A stretch of 6,467 nt of DNA from contig VBPQ01000137.1 of assembly GCA_005877185.1 (NCBI GenBank), forward strand, positions 1 to 6,467, in the 5' to 3' direction. Numbering within the stretch: the first letter of the stretch is position 1; each line of letters opens with the position of its first letter. The stretch comes from Nitrososphaerota archaeon. Lineage in GTDB: Archaea; Thermoproteota; Nitrososphaeria; Nitrososphaerales; Gagatemarchaeaceae. A program made the translations under genes and the position numbers. The notes below the pieces were generated by a model. The model saw nothing but the letters and a program-made list of their open reading frames with translations, was not told where the DNA came from and made no database searches. Positions 1 to 4,408 of the stretch are shown here, one piece after another.

Positions 1-209
1 ACCACGTCATCGTGAAGTGCGTCGACGGGAAGGTGCGCCTCGGCAGAATTAGAGGGAAGATGAAGCGACGCGTCTGGATCAGGGAGAATGACTTGGTGCT
101 CGTCGCGCCTTGGGACTTTGACGACGGCAAGGCCGACATCCTCTGGCGTTACATAAAGGGACACGAGGAGTTGCTCGTCCAGAAAAACTATCTGCCTCCG
201 AATTTCTGA
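1..209 (+). CDS. eif1A: Translation initiation factor aIF1A, C-terminal part (5' end outside the window)
   Basis: This is the 3' part of an archaeal eIF1A homologue, the OB-fold factor that binds the small-subunit A site and helps place the initiator tRNA and start codon. The frame is open from the left edge. It reads HVIVKCVDGKVRLGRIRG, then KMKRRVWIRENDLVLV, then APWDFDDGKADILWRY, ending at TGA 207-209. The segments 'GK.R.R.WIREGD.VLV.PWDF' and 'KADI.WRY' are hallmarks of the family. About 69 residues are visible; aIF1A is usually about 100, so roughly the first third, including the basic N-terminal tail, is missing. The GTG at 12-14 is an internal valine codon, not the true start, because the family signature continues upstream of it. 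The next gene starts one base after the stop, which suggests a shared transcript. Identity is confident from motifs alone. Confidence 0.93.
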   Translation, partial: HVIVKCVDGKVRLGRIRGKMKRRVWIRENDLVLVAPWDFDDGKADILWRYIKGHEELLVQKNYLPPNF

Positions 210-210
210 C

Positions 211-615
211 ATGGGGCGAGGAGGTCGGAAAGTGGGGACCAACACCACCAGTCCTGGTAGGAGCCGAAGGTTTCGCCGTCGCGCGCTCTACTCTGTCATC
301 CTGATCGTCGTGGTGCTCGCTGTGGGTACCCTCGGGATGCACTTCCTCGAGGGGTGGGCATACATAGATTCTTTCTACTTCACGAGCATGCTCGTCACGG
401 CGGAGGGTCCGCCCAACGCCCCGGCGACCGACGTGGGGAAGATATTTGCGTCCTTCATGGCGTTCGTCGGCGTCGGCTCCGTGGTCACTGCCCTCGTCTT
501 TATTCTCGGCCCCGCTCTAGCTACGATCTGGCGTCAAGGCCTCGGAGAGGTGGAGAAGGAGATTCGTGCGGCCGAACACAAGATAGAGCGAAAGAAAAAT
601 GAGGACGAGCCCTAA
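211..615 (+). CDS. Two-TM ion-channel-like membrane protein with a non-canonical selectivity filter
   Basis: The 134-residue protein has a basic N-terminus (residues 1-24), TM1 (about 26-46), a pore-loop-like segment FLEGWAYIDSFYFTSMLVTA (46-65), TM2 (about 79-105) and a charged, probably helical C-terminal tail (107-134). This is the layout of a two-TM potassium channel pore (Ion_trans_2 type): 'EGWSYIDALYFS..T' precedes the filter and 'P.T..GKIF' follows it. At the filter, where channels have TVGYGD, this protein has TAEGPP (63-68), with no gap on either side: P71, T73 and GKIF (76-79) stay in register. It may therefore be a non-potassium channel, a channel of altered selectivity, or a structural membrane protein built on the fold. 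ATG 211 lies one base after the aIF1A stop, so translation is probably coupled; no clear Shine-Dalgarno sequence is seen. It converges with the MFS gene, with four bases between stops. The fold assignment is moderately sure; transport function is unproven. Confidence 0.75.
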   Translation: MGRGGRKVGTNTTSPGRSRRFRRRALYSVILIVVVLAVGTLGMHFLEGWAYIDSFYFTSMLVTAEGPPNAPATDVGKIFASFMAFVGVGSVVTALVFILGPALATIWRQGLGEVEKEIRAAEHKIERKKNEDEP

Positions 616-619
616 CAAG

Positions 620-1834
620 CTATCCCTCAGGCTTTATGTTCCTGAAGTTCACGTAGAGTATCCCTATCGCCGTGGCGTAGAGCAGGGAGGCGGCTATCCA
701 GGGGAGGTCGTACCTCCCCGAGGCGAGGAGGAAGCCGCCCACGATCGTGCTGACACTGTTCGGGAGTCGCCATATGATTGCGCTGATTGAACTGGCAAGC
801 CCTCTCCTTTCGGGGGCGATGATTCCCATGAGGTACGAGTCCATCAGGGGTGCTGACATGTTCATCATCGCTGCCCTTACGATGTAGACGCCTCCCGCGA
901 CGAAGACGCTCGGTATGAACGCGAGGCTAAACATGAAGAGAGTGGAGCCGCCGGAAGTCATGACTATCGATTTCAAGAGGCCAAACTTCGCCGACAATCT
1001 CGAGCTGCCGACAGCTGAAAACGCAATCGTTATTCCCGAAACGGCGAGGAACGGCCCGCTGAAAGTGTCAGGAACGCCGAACTTCAATTTTAGCCACGTC
1101 CCGATAAGCGGAATGATCAGTCCTGCCCCCAACCCGATCAGGCTGTTTATCCCAGAGAACCTCAAGAGGAGCCTGATGTTCCCCCTTCGAGACGTCTCGT
1201 CCCTTGTGACAATCTTCTCCTTGTAGTTTCTCAAGAGAGCGAAGATGACCAAGGGTGCCAGGAAATTTGCGGAGCCCAACACGACGAGCGCTTCTCGGTG
1301 AATCACCAAAGAGCTCAATCCCATCGCGGTTTCTAGGAGGGGGAAGAAGAAAGGGAGGGCGGTGCCGATGGAGAGGAAGAGGTTCGAAACGATGAACGAC
1401 AACGAAAATGCCCCGTCCCTATTGCCAAGGTCCGTCCGGTCGGCGATTATGGCATTCCAGGACGAGAGAGCCGATGCTTCTCCGAGGCCTCCGATAGCCG
1501 ACGCGATCAGCCAGAGGGTGACGCTGTCCGTAAAGGCGAAGATGAGGATTACCGGTGCCAACAAAAGATTCCCGGCGATGAGGAACCACTTTCTTCCTCT
1601 GCGGTCGGAGAGCAGCCCGAGCGGCACCCCGGAGAGAACCAGGACTATGCCCTGGATGCCTATTATTGCGCCTATGACGTCGGCTCCGACCTTGATTTCA
1701 AGCAGGTAGGCCGAGACATAGATGAGGAGATAGCCGAAGGCGAAGTTGTTCATGACCTGCGAGAAGATGAGCAGTTTCACTCCGCGCGGAACCGATGCGA
1801 ACTGGCCTTCCTTTTTGGCTCGGGTCTCTCCCAT
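620..1834 (-). CDS. Major facilitator superfamily (MFS) transporter
   Basis: The 404-residue polytopic membrane protein is about the usual MFS length, with hydrophobic stretches compatible with 12 helices. The clearest signature is motif A between TM2 and TM3: GLLSDRRGRK at about residues 73-82. A second-half loop, APERRGLASSISAI near residue 345, is typical of drug/sugar-efflux-like MFS subfamilies. The start at 1834 (ATG) is supported by GAGGT six bases upstream (complement of 1841-1845) and a TATA-like box about 42 bases upstream. The substrate cannot be told from sequence; an exporter of a small molecule or drug is only a guess. It is probably transcribed on its own: the cyclophilin gene lies upstream on the same strand, 115 bases away, but this gene has its own promoter. 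Its 3' end nearly touches the convergent channel-like gene. Confidence 0.9.
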   Translation of the reverse strand: MGETRAKKEGQFASVPRGVKLLIFSQVMNNFAFGYLLIYVSAYLLEIKVGADVIGAIIGIQGIVLVLSGVPLGLLSDRRGRKWFLIAGNLLLAPVILIFAFTDSVTLWLIASAIGGLGEASALSSWNAIIADRTDLGNRDGAFSLSFIVSNLFLSIGTALPFFFPLLETAMGLSSLVIHREALVVLGSANFLAPLVIFALLRNYKEKIVTRDETSRRGNIRLLLRFSGINSLIGLGAGLIIPLIGTWLKLKFGVPDTFSGPFLAVSGITIAFSAVGSSRLSAKFGLLKSIVMTSGGSTLFMFSLAFIPSVFVAGGVYIVRAAMMNMSAPLMDSYLMGIIAPERRGLASSISAIIWRLPNSVSTIVGGFLLASGRYDLPWIAASLLYATAIGILYVNFRNIKPEG

Positions 1835-1840
1835 CTGCCG

Positions 1841-1845
1841 ACCTC
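1841..1845 (-). promoter_or_regulatory. Shine-Dalgarno sequence of the MFS gene
   Basis: GAGGT on the minus strand ends six bases before ATG 1834. It matches the anti-SD end of archaeal 16S rRNA and decides the start in favour of this ATG. Confidence 0.6.
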
Positions 1846-1872
1846 TTCCTTCGCCTCGGCCCTTCGAGTGAA

Positions 1873-1880
1873 CTAATTAA
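1873..1880 (-). promoter_or_regulatory. TATA-like box of the MFS gene
   Basis: TTAATTAG on the minus strand, centred near 1876, predicts transcription from about 1850. That gives a leader of about 16 bases containing the GAGGT ribosome-binding site at 1845-1841. The spacing is consistent but the box is only a fair match to an archaeal TATA element. Confidence 0.5.
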
Positions 1881-1949
1881 CGGTAGTACCAGGAGGGGCC
1901 GAGAATTCAATCTTTCCGGTCGGCGGCTCGACTGAAGCGACGGACCTTC

Positions 1950-2666
1950 TCAGGGCGTGTCTTGAATCGTTATACTCGTAACGAAGACCGGGGTAATCGG
2001 CTGGTGGGATGAATTGACAGGAACTTTGTCGATGGCGCGGGCGATCTCTATCCCACTAATCACCTTCCCGAACACAGTGTACTGGCCGTCGAGGCTTGTA
2101 TTGTTGCTAAGGTTAATGTAGAACTGCGAGCTTCCGCTATTGGGGTCTGACGTTCGCGCCATTCCAAGATACCCGACGTAGTTGTGCAGGGTGCTGTTGA
2201 TTTCCAACGGAACAGTTTTGCTGGAACCGCCCATTCCCCATGTAGACCTGTCCCCCGTGCCGTTACGGGTATTCGGGTCTCCAGTCTGTATCAAGGAGAA
2301 CGAGGGGTCGCTCTCAATCCTGTGCCAAACCAGGTTGTTGAAGAATCCAGTCTGTGAAAGGTTGATGAAGTTGGCGACTGTCTTGGGCGCCGCTGATGGA
2401 TAGAGTTGAACCTCGATGCATCCCAGACTCGTGTTGATCTTGGCGTAGGGTCCCTTGGGAGCCCCCAAGACAAGTGTCCCGGTCGTGCAGCTCGTCGTCT
2501 CCGTTGTTGAGGTGCTGCTTTGCGTGGATATGTAAGTGTTGGATATGTAGATGTACAATCCAGCTCCTGCGATGATGGCGACGATTGCCACTGCGACGAT
2601 CCTTATCATCTTCCTCCTCTGGGCACCAGGCTCCCTGACCTTCTTCCCTCCAAATGTATGAGGCAT
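1950..2666 (-). CDS. Membrane-anchored extracellular cyclophilin-type peptidyl-prolyl cis-trans isomerase
   Basis: This predicted PPIase catalyses proline cis-trans isomerisation, probably outside the cell membrane. A basic segment (residues 1-22) precedes one TM helix (about 21-41), a Ser/Thr-rich linker (43-63) and a cyclophilin domain (about 73-238). Signatures are HR (115-116, holding the catalytic Arg), Q127-TGDP, NGTG (135-138), GYLGMARTSDPNSGSSQFYI (165-184) and LDGQYTVFGKV (192-202). The residue matching human CypA Trp121 is Ser191, so cyclosporin binding is unlikely. There is an insertion after HRIE (SDPS). Eight N-X-S/T sequons (N78, 102, 135, 157, 185, 188, 189, 218) fit a glycosylated surface protein. 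ATG 2666 has no Shine-Dalgarno sequence. An internal ATG at 2609 (residue 20) follows AGAGGAGGAAG and could be the true start; it would give 219 residues with the TM helix intact. Confidence 0.92.
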   Translation of the reverse strand: MPHTFGGKKVREPGAQRRKMIRIVAVAIVAIIAGAGLYIYISNTYISTQSSTSTTETTSCTTGTLVLGAPKGPYAKINTSLGCIEVQLYPSAAPKTVANFINLSQTGFFNNLVWHRIESDPSFSLIQTGDPNTRNGTGDRSTWGMGGSSKTVPLEINSTLHNYVGYLGMARTSDPNSGSSQFYINLSNNTSLDGQYTVFGKVISGIEIARAIDKVPVNSSHQPITPVFVTSITIQDTP

Positions 2667-2705
2667 TGATCGATTCTTAGGTTAGGGAGCCTTTCGGGCG
2701 AGTTG

Positions 2706-2712
2706 AAATATC
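2706..2712 (-). promoter_or_regulatory. Possible TATA-like box of the cyclophilin gene
   Basis: GATATTT on the minus strand, centred about 43 bases before ATG 2666, would give a leader of about 16 bases without a Shine-Dalgarno sequence. It is weak and judged by spacing only. Transcription could also read through from the tRNA gene upstream. Confidence 0.3.
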
Positions 2713-2818
2713 ATTCGGTTCTTTGTACCCCCAGAACGGCGTCGGTAGAGACGGACTAGACGGGGTCGATTAACTTTAGTGGTGGGGACGGCCGGATTCG
2801 AACCGGCGATCTACAGGT

Positions 2819-2881
2819 ATCTTTTGCCGCTCCACTGCGACATCATCCACGTTTCCGTGTCATCAGACTTCTTGAACTGCA
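2819..2881 (-). other. tRNA-Trp intron 2 (canonical 37/38 site)
   Basis: A 63-nt insert sits directly 3' of the anticodon loop purine, the canonical archaeal tRNA intron position. It contains a perfect small hairpin CACG-GAAA-CGTG. This is flanked by CTGA/TGATGA on the 5' side and GATGATG on the 3' side. Further on, TGGAGC can pair with exon bases GCTCCA (31-36). The last ten nucleotides, GGCAAAAGAT, are complementary to part of intron 1. A textbook 4-bp bulge-helix-bulge is not obvious at its 3' end. Confidence 0.72.
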
Positions 2882-2894
2882 CTGGAGCCTGTCG

Positions 2895-2927
2895 CCATGC
2901 CTCTCTAGGGCCAAGGCAAAGATCCAC
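2895..2927 (-). other. tRNA-Trp intron 1 (non-canonical, D stem, about 24/25)
   Basis: A 33-nt insert interrupts the 3' strand of the D stem. Because GG occurs on both sides, the cut can be placed after position 22, 23 or 24 with the same mature product. It contains an internal hairpin TGCCT/AGGCA. A strict bulge-helix-bulge was not found at this junction; TGCA/GGCA gives three of four pairs, a relaxed motif at best. Introns at non-canonical tRNA positions are known in TACK archaea. Confidence 0.7.
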
Positions 2928-2980
2928 CCTTGCACCTTGCTAGGCTACGTCCCCCTCTCTCACGAATCGCTCGAAGCGTT

Positions 2981-2988
2981 GTTTTAAG
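2981..2988 (-). promoter_or_regulatory. TATA box of tRNA-Trp
   Basis: CTTAAAAC on the minus strand is preceded by purine-rich GGGGAAA, which fits a BRE. Its centre is about 30 bases before the first tRNA base, so transcription would begin within a few bases of the mature 5' end. This is a good archaeal tRNA promoter by sequence and spacing. Confidence 0.7.
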
Positions 2989-2999
2989 TTTCCCCTGAG

Positions 3000-3278
3000 T
3001 CACGCATTCCTAAGGTTCCAGGGTTTCCCCTCTTCCACGACCGACCTGGGCAGCCTCGACTTCCACCTGTTCAGGAAATCGAGGTCCTCCTTCCTGTTCC
3101 TCAACCCGTCTGGGAGCATCACTGGGATCTCGTCGATTATCGGGTAGAATCTCTTGCACTTCCCACAGAGAAGGACACCGTCGACTATTATCTCGTCCTT
3201 CAGGTTGAACTCCATCAGTTCGAGCGGATAATTCTTGTCGATCGGGCAGGCGAGTATGTCGAGAAGCTTTCTCTGCAT
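3000..3278 (-). CDS. Trm112-like / UPF0434-type small zinc protein
   Basis: The 92-residue protein matches the Trm112p-like family. It starts LLDILACPIDKNYPLEL (5-21) and continues DGVLLCGKCKRFYPIIDEIP (33-52) before VMLPD. In eukaryotes and studied archaea, Trm112 is a small partner that stabilises and activates methyltransferases acting on tRNA, rRNA and translation factors. Cys11, Cys38 and Cys41 are in the zinc-binding places; the fourth place has Asp14 rather than Cys. The central region usually found between the two halves of eukaryotic Trm112 is short, as in archaeal and bacterial members. The C-terminal tail (57-92) is charged. ATG 3278 is chosen because a TATA box is centred 27 bases upstream, implying a leaderless mRNA; no Shine-Dalgarno sequence is present. 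The tRNA-Trp promoter begins just after its stop. Its methyltransferase partner is not in the window. Confidence 0.85.
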   Translation of the reverse strand: MQRKLLDILACPIDKNYPLELMEFNLKDEIIVDGVLLCGKCKRFYPIIDEIPVMLPDGLRNRKEDLDFLNRWKSRLPRSVVEEGKPWNLRNA

Positions 3279-3301
3279 GCGCTTCTCGAGAAGTTCGACG
3301 C

Positions 3302-3309
3302 CTTAAAAT
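3302..3309 (-). promoter_or_regulatory. TATA box of the Trm112-like gene (leaderless)
   Basis: ATTTTAAG on the minus strand, centred about 27 bases from ATG 3278, would start the transcript at or next to the start codon. Confidence 0.65.
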
Positions 3310-3333
3310 CTCTTGGAGAGCGGGTTCAGAAAT

Positions 3334-3341
3334 CTTAAATT
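3334..3341 (+). promoter_or_regulatory. TATA box of the 5S rRNA gene
   Basis: CTTAAATT, preceded by the purine-rich CAGAAAT, is centred about 27 bases before 3365, where the first helix of the 5S rRNA begins. It lies 24 bases from the oppositely directed Trm112 box, so the two promoters are back to back. Confidence 0.68.
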
Positions 3342-3364
3342 ACGCCGTGAAGGCTCCCGCGACC

Positions 3365-3496
3365 AGCCGGCCATAGCGTGCGGGTCCGACCTGGACTCAT
3401 TCCGAACCCAGACTCGAAAGAGGGGGAGAAGTCAAACCGCACGTCGTCATCATGTTACTGAGCTCCGAGAGGGCTCGGGAAGTGGTGATGCCGGCA
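3365..3496 (+). rRNA. rrf: 5S ribosomal RNA, stand-alone gene with a 17-nt insert
   Basis: Bases 3366-3411 read GCCGGCCATAGCG, then GTCCGACCTGGACTCATTCC, then GAACCCAG; 'CCATAGCG' and 'CTCATTCCGAAC' are 5S signatures. Helices found: I 3366-3371/3490-3495; II 3377-3383/3437-3443 (seven pairs); III 3391-3394/3408-3411; V 3449-3452/3486-3489; IV 3460-3465/3471-3476. Loop B's 3' strand should be about 8 nt (AAGTCAAA, 3429-3436 fits) but is 25 nt. The extra segment 3412-3428 contains the mini-hairpin CTC-GAAA-GAG. Total length is about 132 nt, against the usual 120 or so. No 16S or 23S lies in the window, as is common where archaeal 5S is unlinked. The ends are set from helix I and the TATA spacing and may be off by a few bases. 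No T-run terminator is seen; the inverted gene end starts at 3498. Confidence 0.87.
3412..3428 (+). other. Expansion segment (or tiny intron) in 5S rRNA loop B
   Basis: Seventeen extra bases lie between the 3' strand of helix III and the normal loop B sequence. They include a three-pair stem closed by a GAAA tetraloop (3413-3422) and then a purine-rich stretch. The exact edge can slide by one or two bases. Whether it stays in mature 5S rRNA cannot be told from sequence. Confidence 0.6.
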
Positions 3497-3497
3497 C

Positions 3498-4161
3498 CTA
3501 CCCTACTCTCATCGGAATGCTTGACAGTAGCCGCTCTTTGTACAGCGCTTTGTCCATGGAGGTTGCGACATCTGTAATCGGACCCGCTGCTAAGGCAATC
3601 TCGGCTTGGAACGCTTTCTGACCCACCAGAAAAGGGTGGACAATCAATAGAATTCGATAAGCCCTATAGCCGTTTGTTTCAGCCGCCCAACACGGGACCA
3701 AAACGCCACTCTTCGCTCTGCGGTAACGCAACTTAACTCGAACCCCCATAAGATCGCCAACCTGTTTCACCGGCGGAAGGTCGTACATGAGAAGGCTGAG
3801 AACTGGCACGTAACGCTTCCGATGGCCGCTCCTACGATGCGCGTAGCGTAGAGTGAAATCGTCTACCATCGCCCTTACTAGGGAGCTTGCGGTCACCAAC
3901 ATCTTTCAGTCTTCTCTCAAGGTCTAAATCGATTCTGTGTCTAACTGCCCTTAGAGGACCTTCTGAAATGATACCCTTCAGAAGCCTCTGATGTGCAGGT
4001 GACTCATAGACCGAGTTCAAACCCGAATCAATGATCCACTTCCTTGCGGTAGTGAAAGAGACGTCGAATCTACTAGCGACGCCTTCGATGGTGACGAACT
4101 GCTTGAGTGCCTCGGCAAGTTGCCGAGGTTCCGGTACTGGAATGCGTGGACGCGCCAACAT
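3498..4161 (-). pseudogene. Frame-broken HTH + LAGLIDADG-like protein gene
   Basis: Two overlapping minus-strand frames look like halves of one protein. The N-terminal half (4161 to stop 3832, 109 residues) has an HTH at about residues 24-45 (TIEGVASRFDVSFTTARKWI), then HQRLLKGIISEGPLRAVRHR. The C-terminal half (open from about 3905 to stop 3498; ATG at 3902) resembles a LAGLIDADG homing-endonuclease domain: FTLRYAHRRSG, then YVPVLSLLMYDL, GVRVKLRYRRAKSG, and GYRAYRILLIVHPFLVGQKA followed by FQAEIALA. The frames overlap at 3832-3902, and joining needs a +1 shift there. The LAGLIDADG helix itself is degenerate (LVRAMVDDFTL: the acidic-Gly part looks shortened), so endonuclease activity is doubtful even if the frame is restored. 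The intact family could act as a DNA-binding regulator. The start at 4161 rather than 4275 is chosen because the residues upstream look non-coding and a TATA box fits. A real frameshift, a sequencing error and two separate small genes remain alternatives. Confidence 0.6.
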
Positions 4162-4179
4162 CAACAAAGCACAAATTAG

Positions 4180-4187
4180 TATTTTAG
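4180..4187 (-). promoter_or_regulatory. TATA box of the HTH/LAGLIDADG-like gene
   Basis: CTAAAATA on the minus strand, with GTAGGAG upstream as a possible BRE, is centred about 22 bases before ATG 4161. This supports that start and a leaderless or near-leaderless transcript. Confidence 0.55.
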
Positions 4188-4408
4188 CTCCTACAACGCT
4201 TGTCAAGCTTACTTCCGAGACACGCTCCTTGTCGTGGCAGGGCGCCATCGGGAAGCATCCCCTATCCTTCCTCAATTCTCAACTGCCGGCGCCCACTTTC
4301 CGCAGAAGACGGACTGTAGATACGGAATCCTTAAGACCAAGCCCCTCCACCGCGCTCTTCGAGTGTAATTTATTGTCTGGAATCTGGGTTTCGCCACTCC
4401 AAATTGGG
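4188..4408. other. Divergent intergenic region
   Basis: About 220 bases separate the divergent HTH/LAGLIDADG-like and DUF1512 genes. Apart from candidate TATA boxes for the rightward gene (CTTAAG near 4330-4335 and TAATTTATT near 4366-4374), no RNA gene, repeat or convincing ORF is visible. A long rightward frame runs through here from 4031, but its first part is antisense to the HTH gene and is not credible as protein. Confidence 0.5.

Larger units (their letters stand above)
2780..2954 (-). tRNA. tRNA-Trp (CCA anticodon) with two introns and encoded CCA
   Basis: The acceptor strands GGGGACG (2954-2948) and CGTCCCC (2790-2784) pair perfectly, followed by discriminator A (2783) and an encoded CCA (2782-2780). 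The T arm GCCGG-TTCGAAT-CCGGC lies at 2807-2791. The 172 nt before the CCA are far too long for a tRNA. Removing 2927-2895 and 2881-2819 leaves 76 nt that fold normally: U8-A9; D stem GCCT/AGGC with an 11-nt loop holding G18G19; G26; anticodon stem ACAGG/CCTGT; loop CTCCAGA (anticodon 2885-2883); variable loop AGATC. Tertiary pairs U8-A14, G15-C48 and G26-A44 are all available. CTCCAGA and a GGGG acceptor are typical of archaeal tRNA-Trp. Exons are 2954-2928, 2894-2882 and 2818-2783. A TATA box lies 30 bases upstream. Identity is strong; intron-1 edges are ambiguous by up to two bases. Confidence 0.88.

Noticed and set aside
79..342. Minus-strand 87-residue ORF opposite aIF1A and the channel-like gene
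   Set aside because: Its composition is low in hydrophobic structure and rich in Arg/Pro/His, typical of a shadow of GC-rich coding sequence; both plus-strand genes are well supported.
2834..2850. TGGAGC in intron 2 as a methylation guide for anticodon base C34
   Set aside because: It is complementary to tRNA bases 31-36, but no box D lies five bases downstream; it more likely pairs with the exon as part of the precursor fold.
2783..2954. Alternative single-intron tRNA (Leu, Ser or Cys) using the GATCTTTGCC/GGCAAAAGAT stem as anticodon arm
   Set aside because: It leaves a mismatched D stem, a mismatched anticodon stem and a 9-10 nt variable region that fits neither type I nor type II tRNAs. 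The Trp parse satisfies every arm.
3313..3621. Plus-strand 102-residue ORF
   Set aside because: It lies over the 5S rRNA helices and has no protein family character; the RNA structure explains the sequence.
4031..4372. Plus-strand ORF upstream of the DUF1512 N-terminus
   Set aside because: This part is antisense to the HTH gene and its intergenic region. Only the final part of the same frame (from about 4409) carries DUF1512-like sequence.
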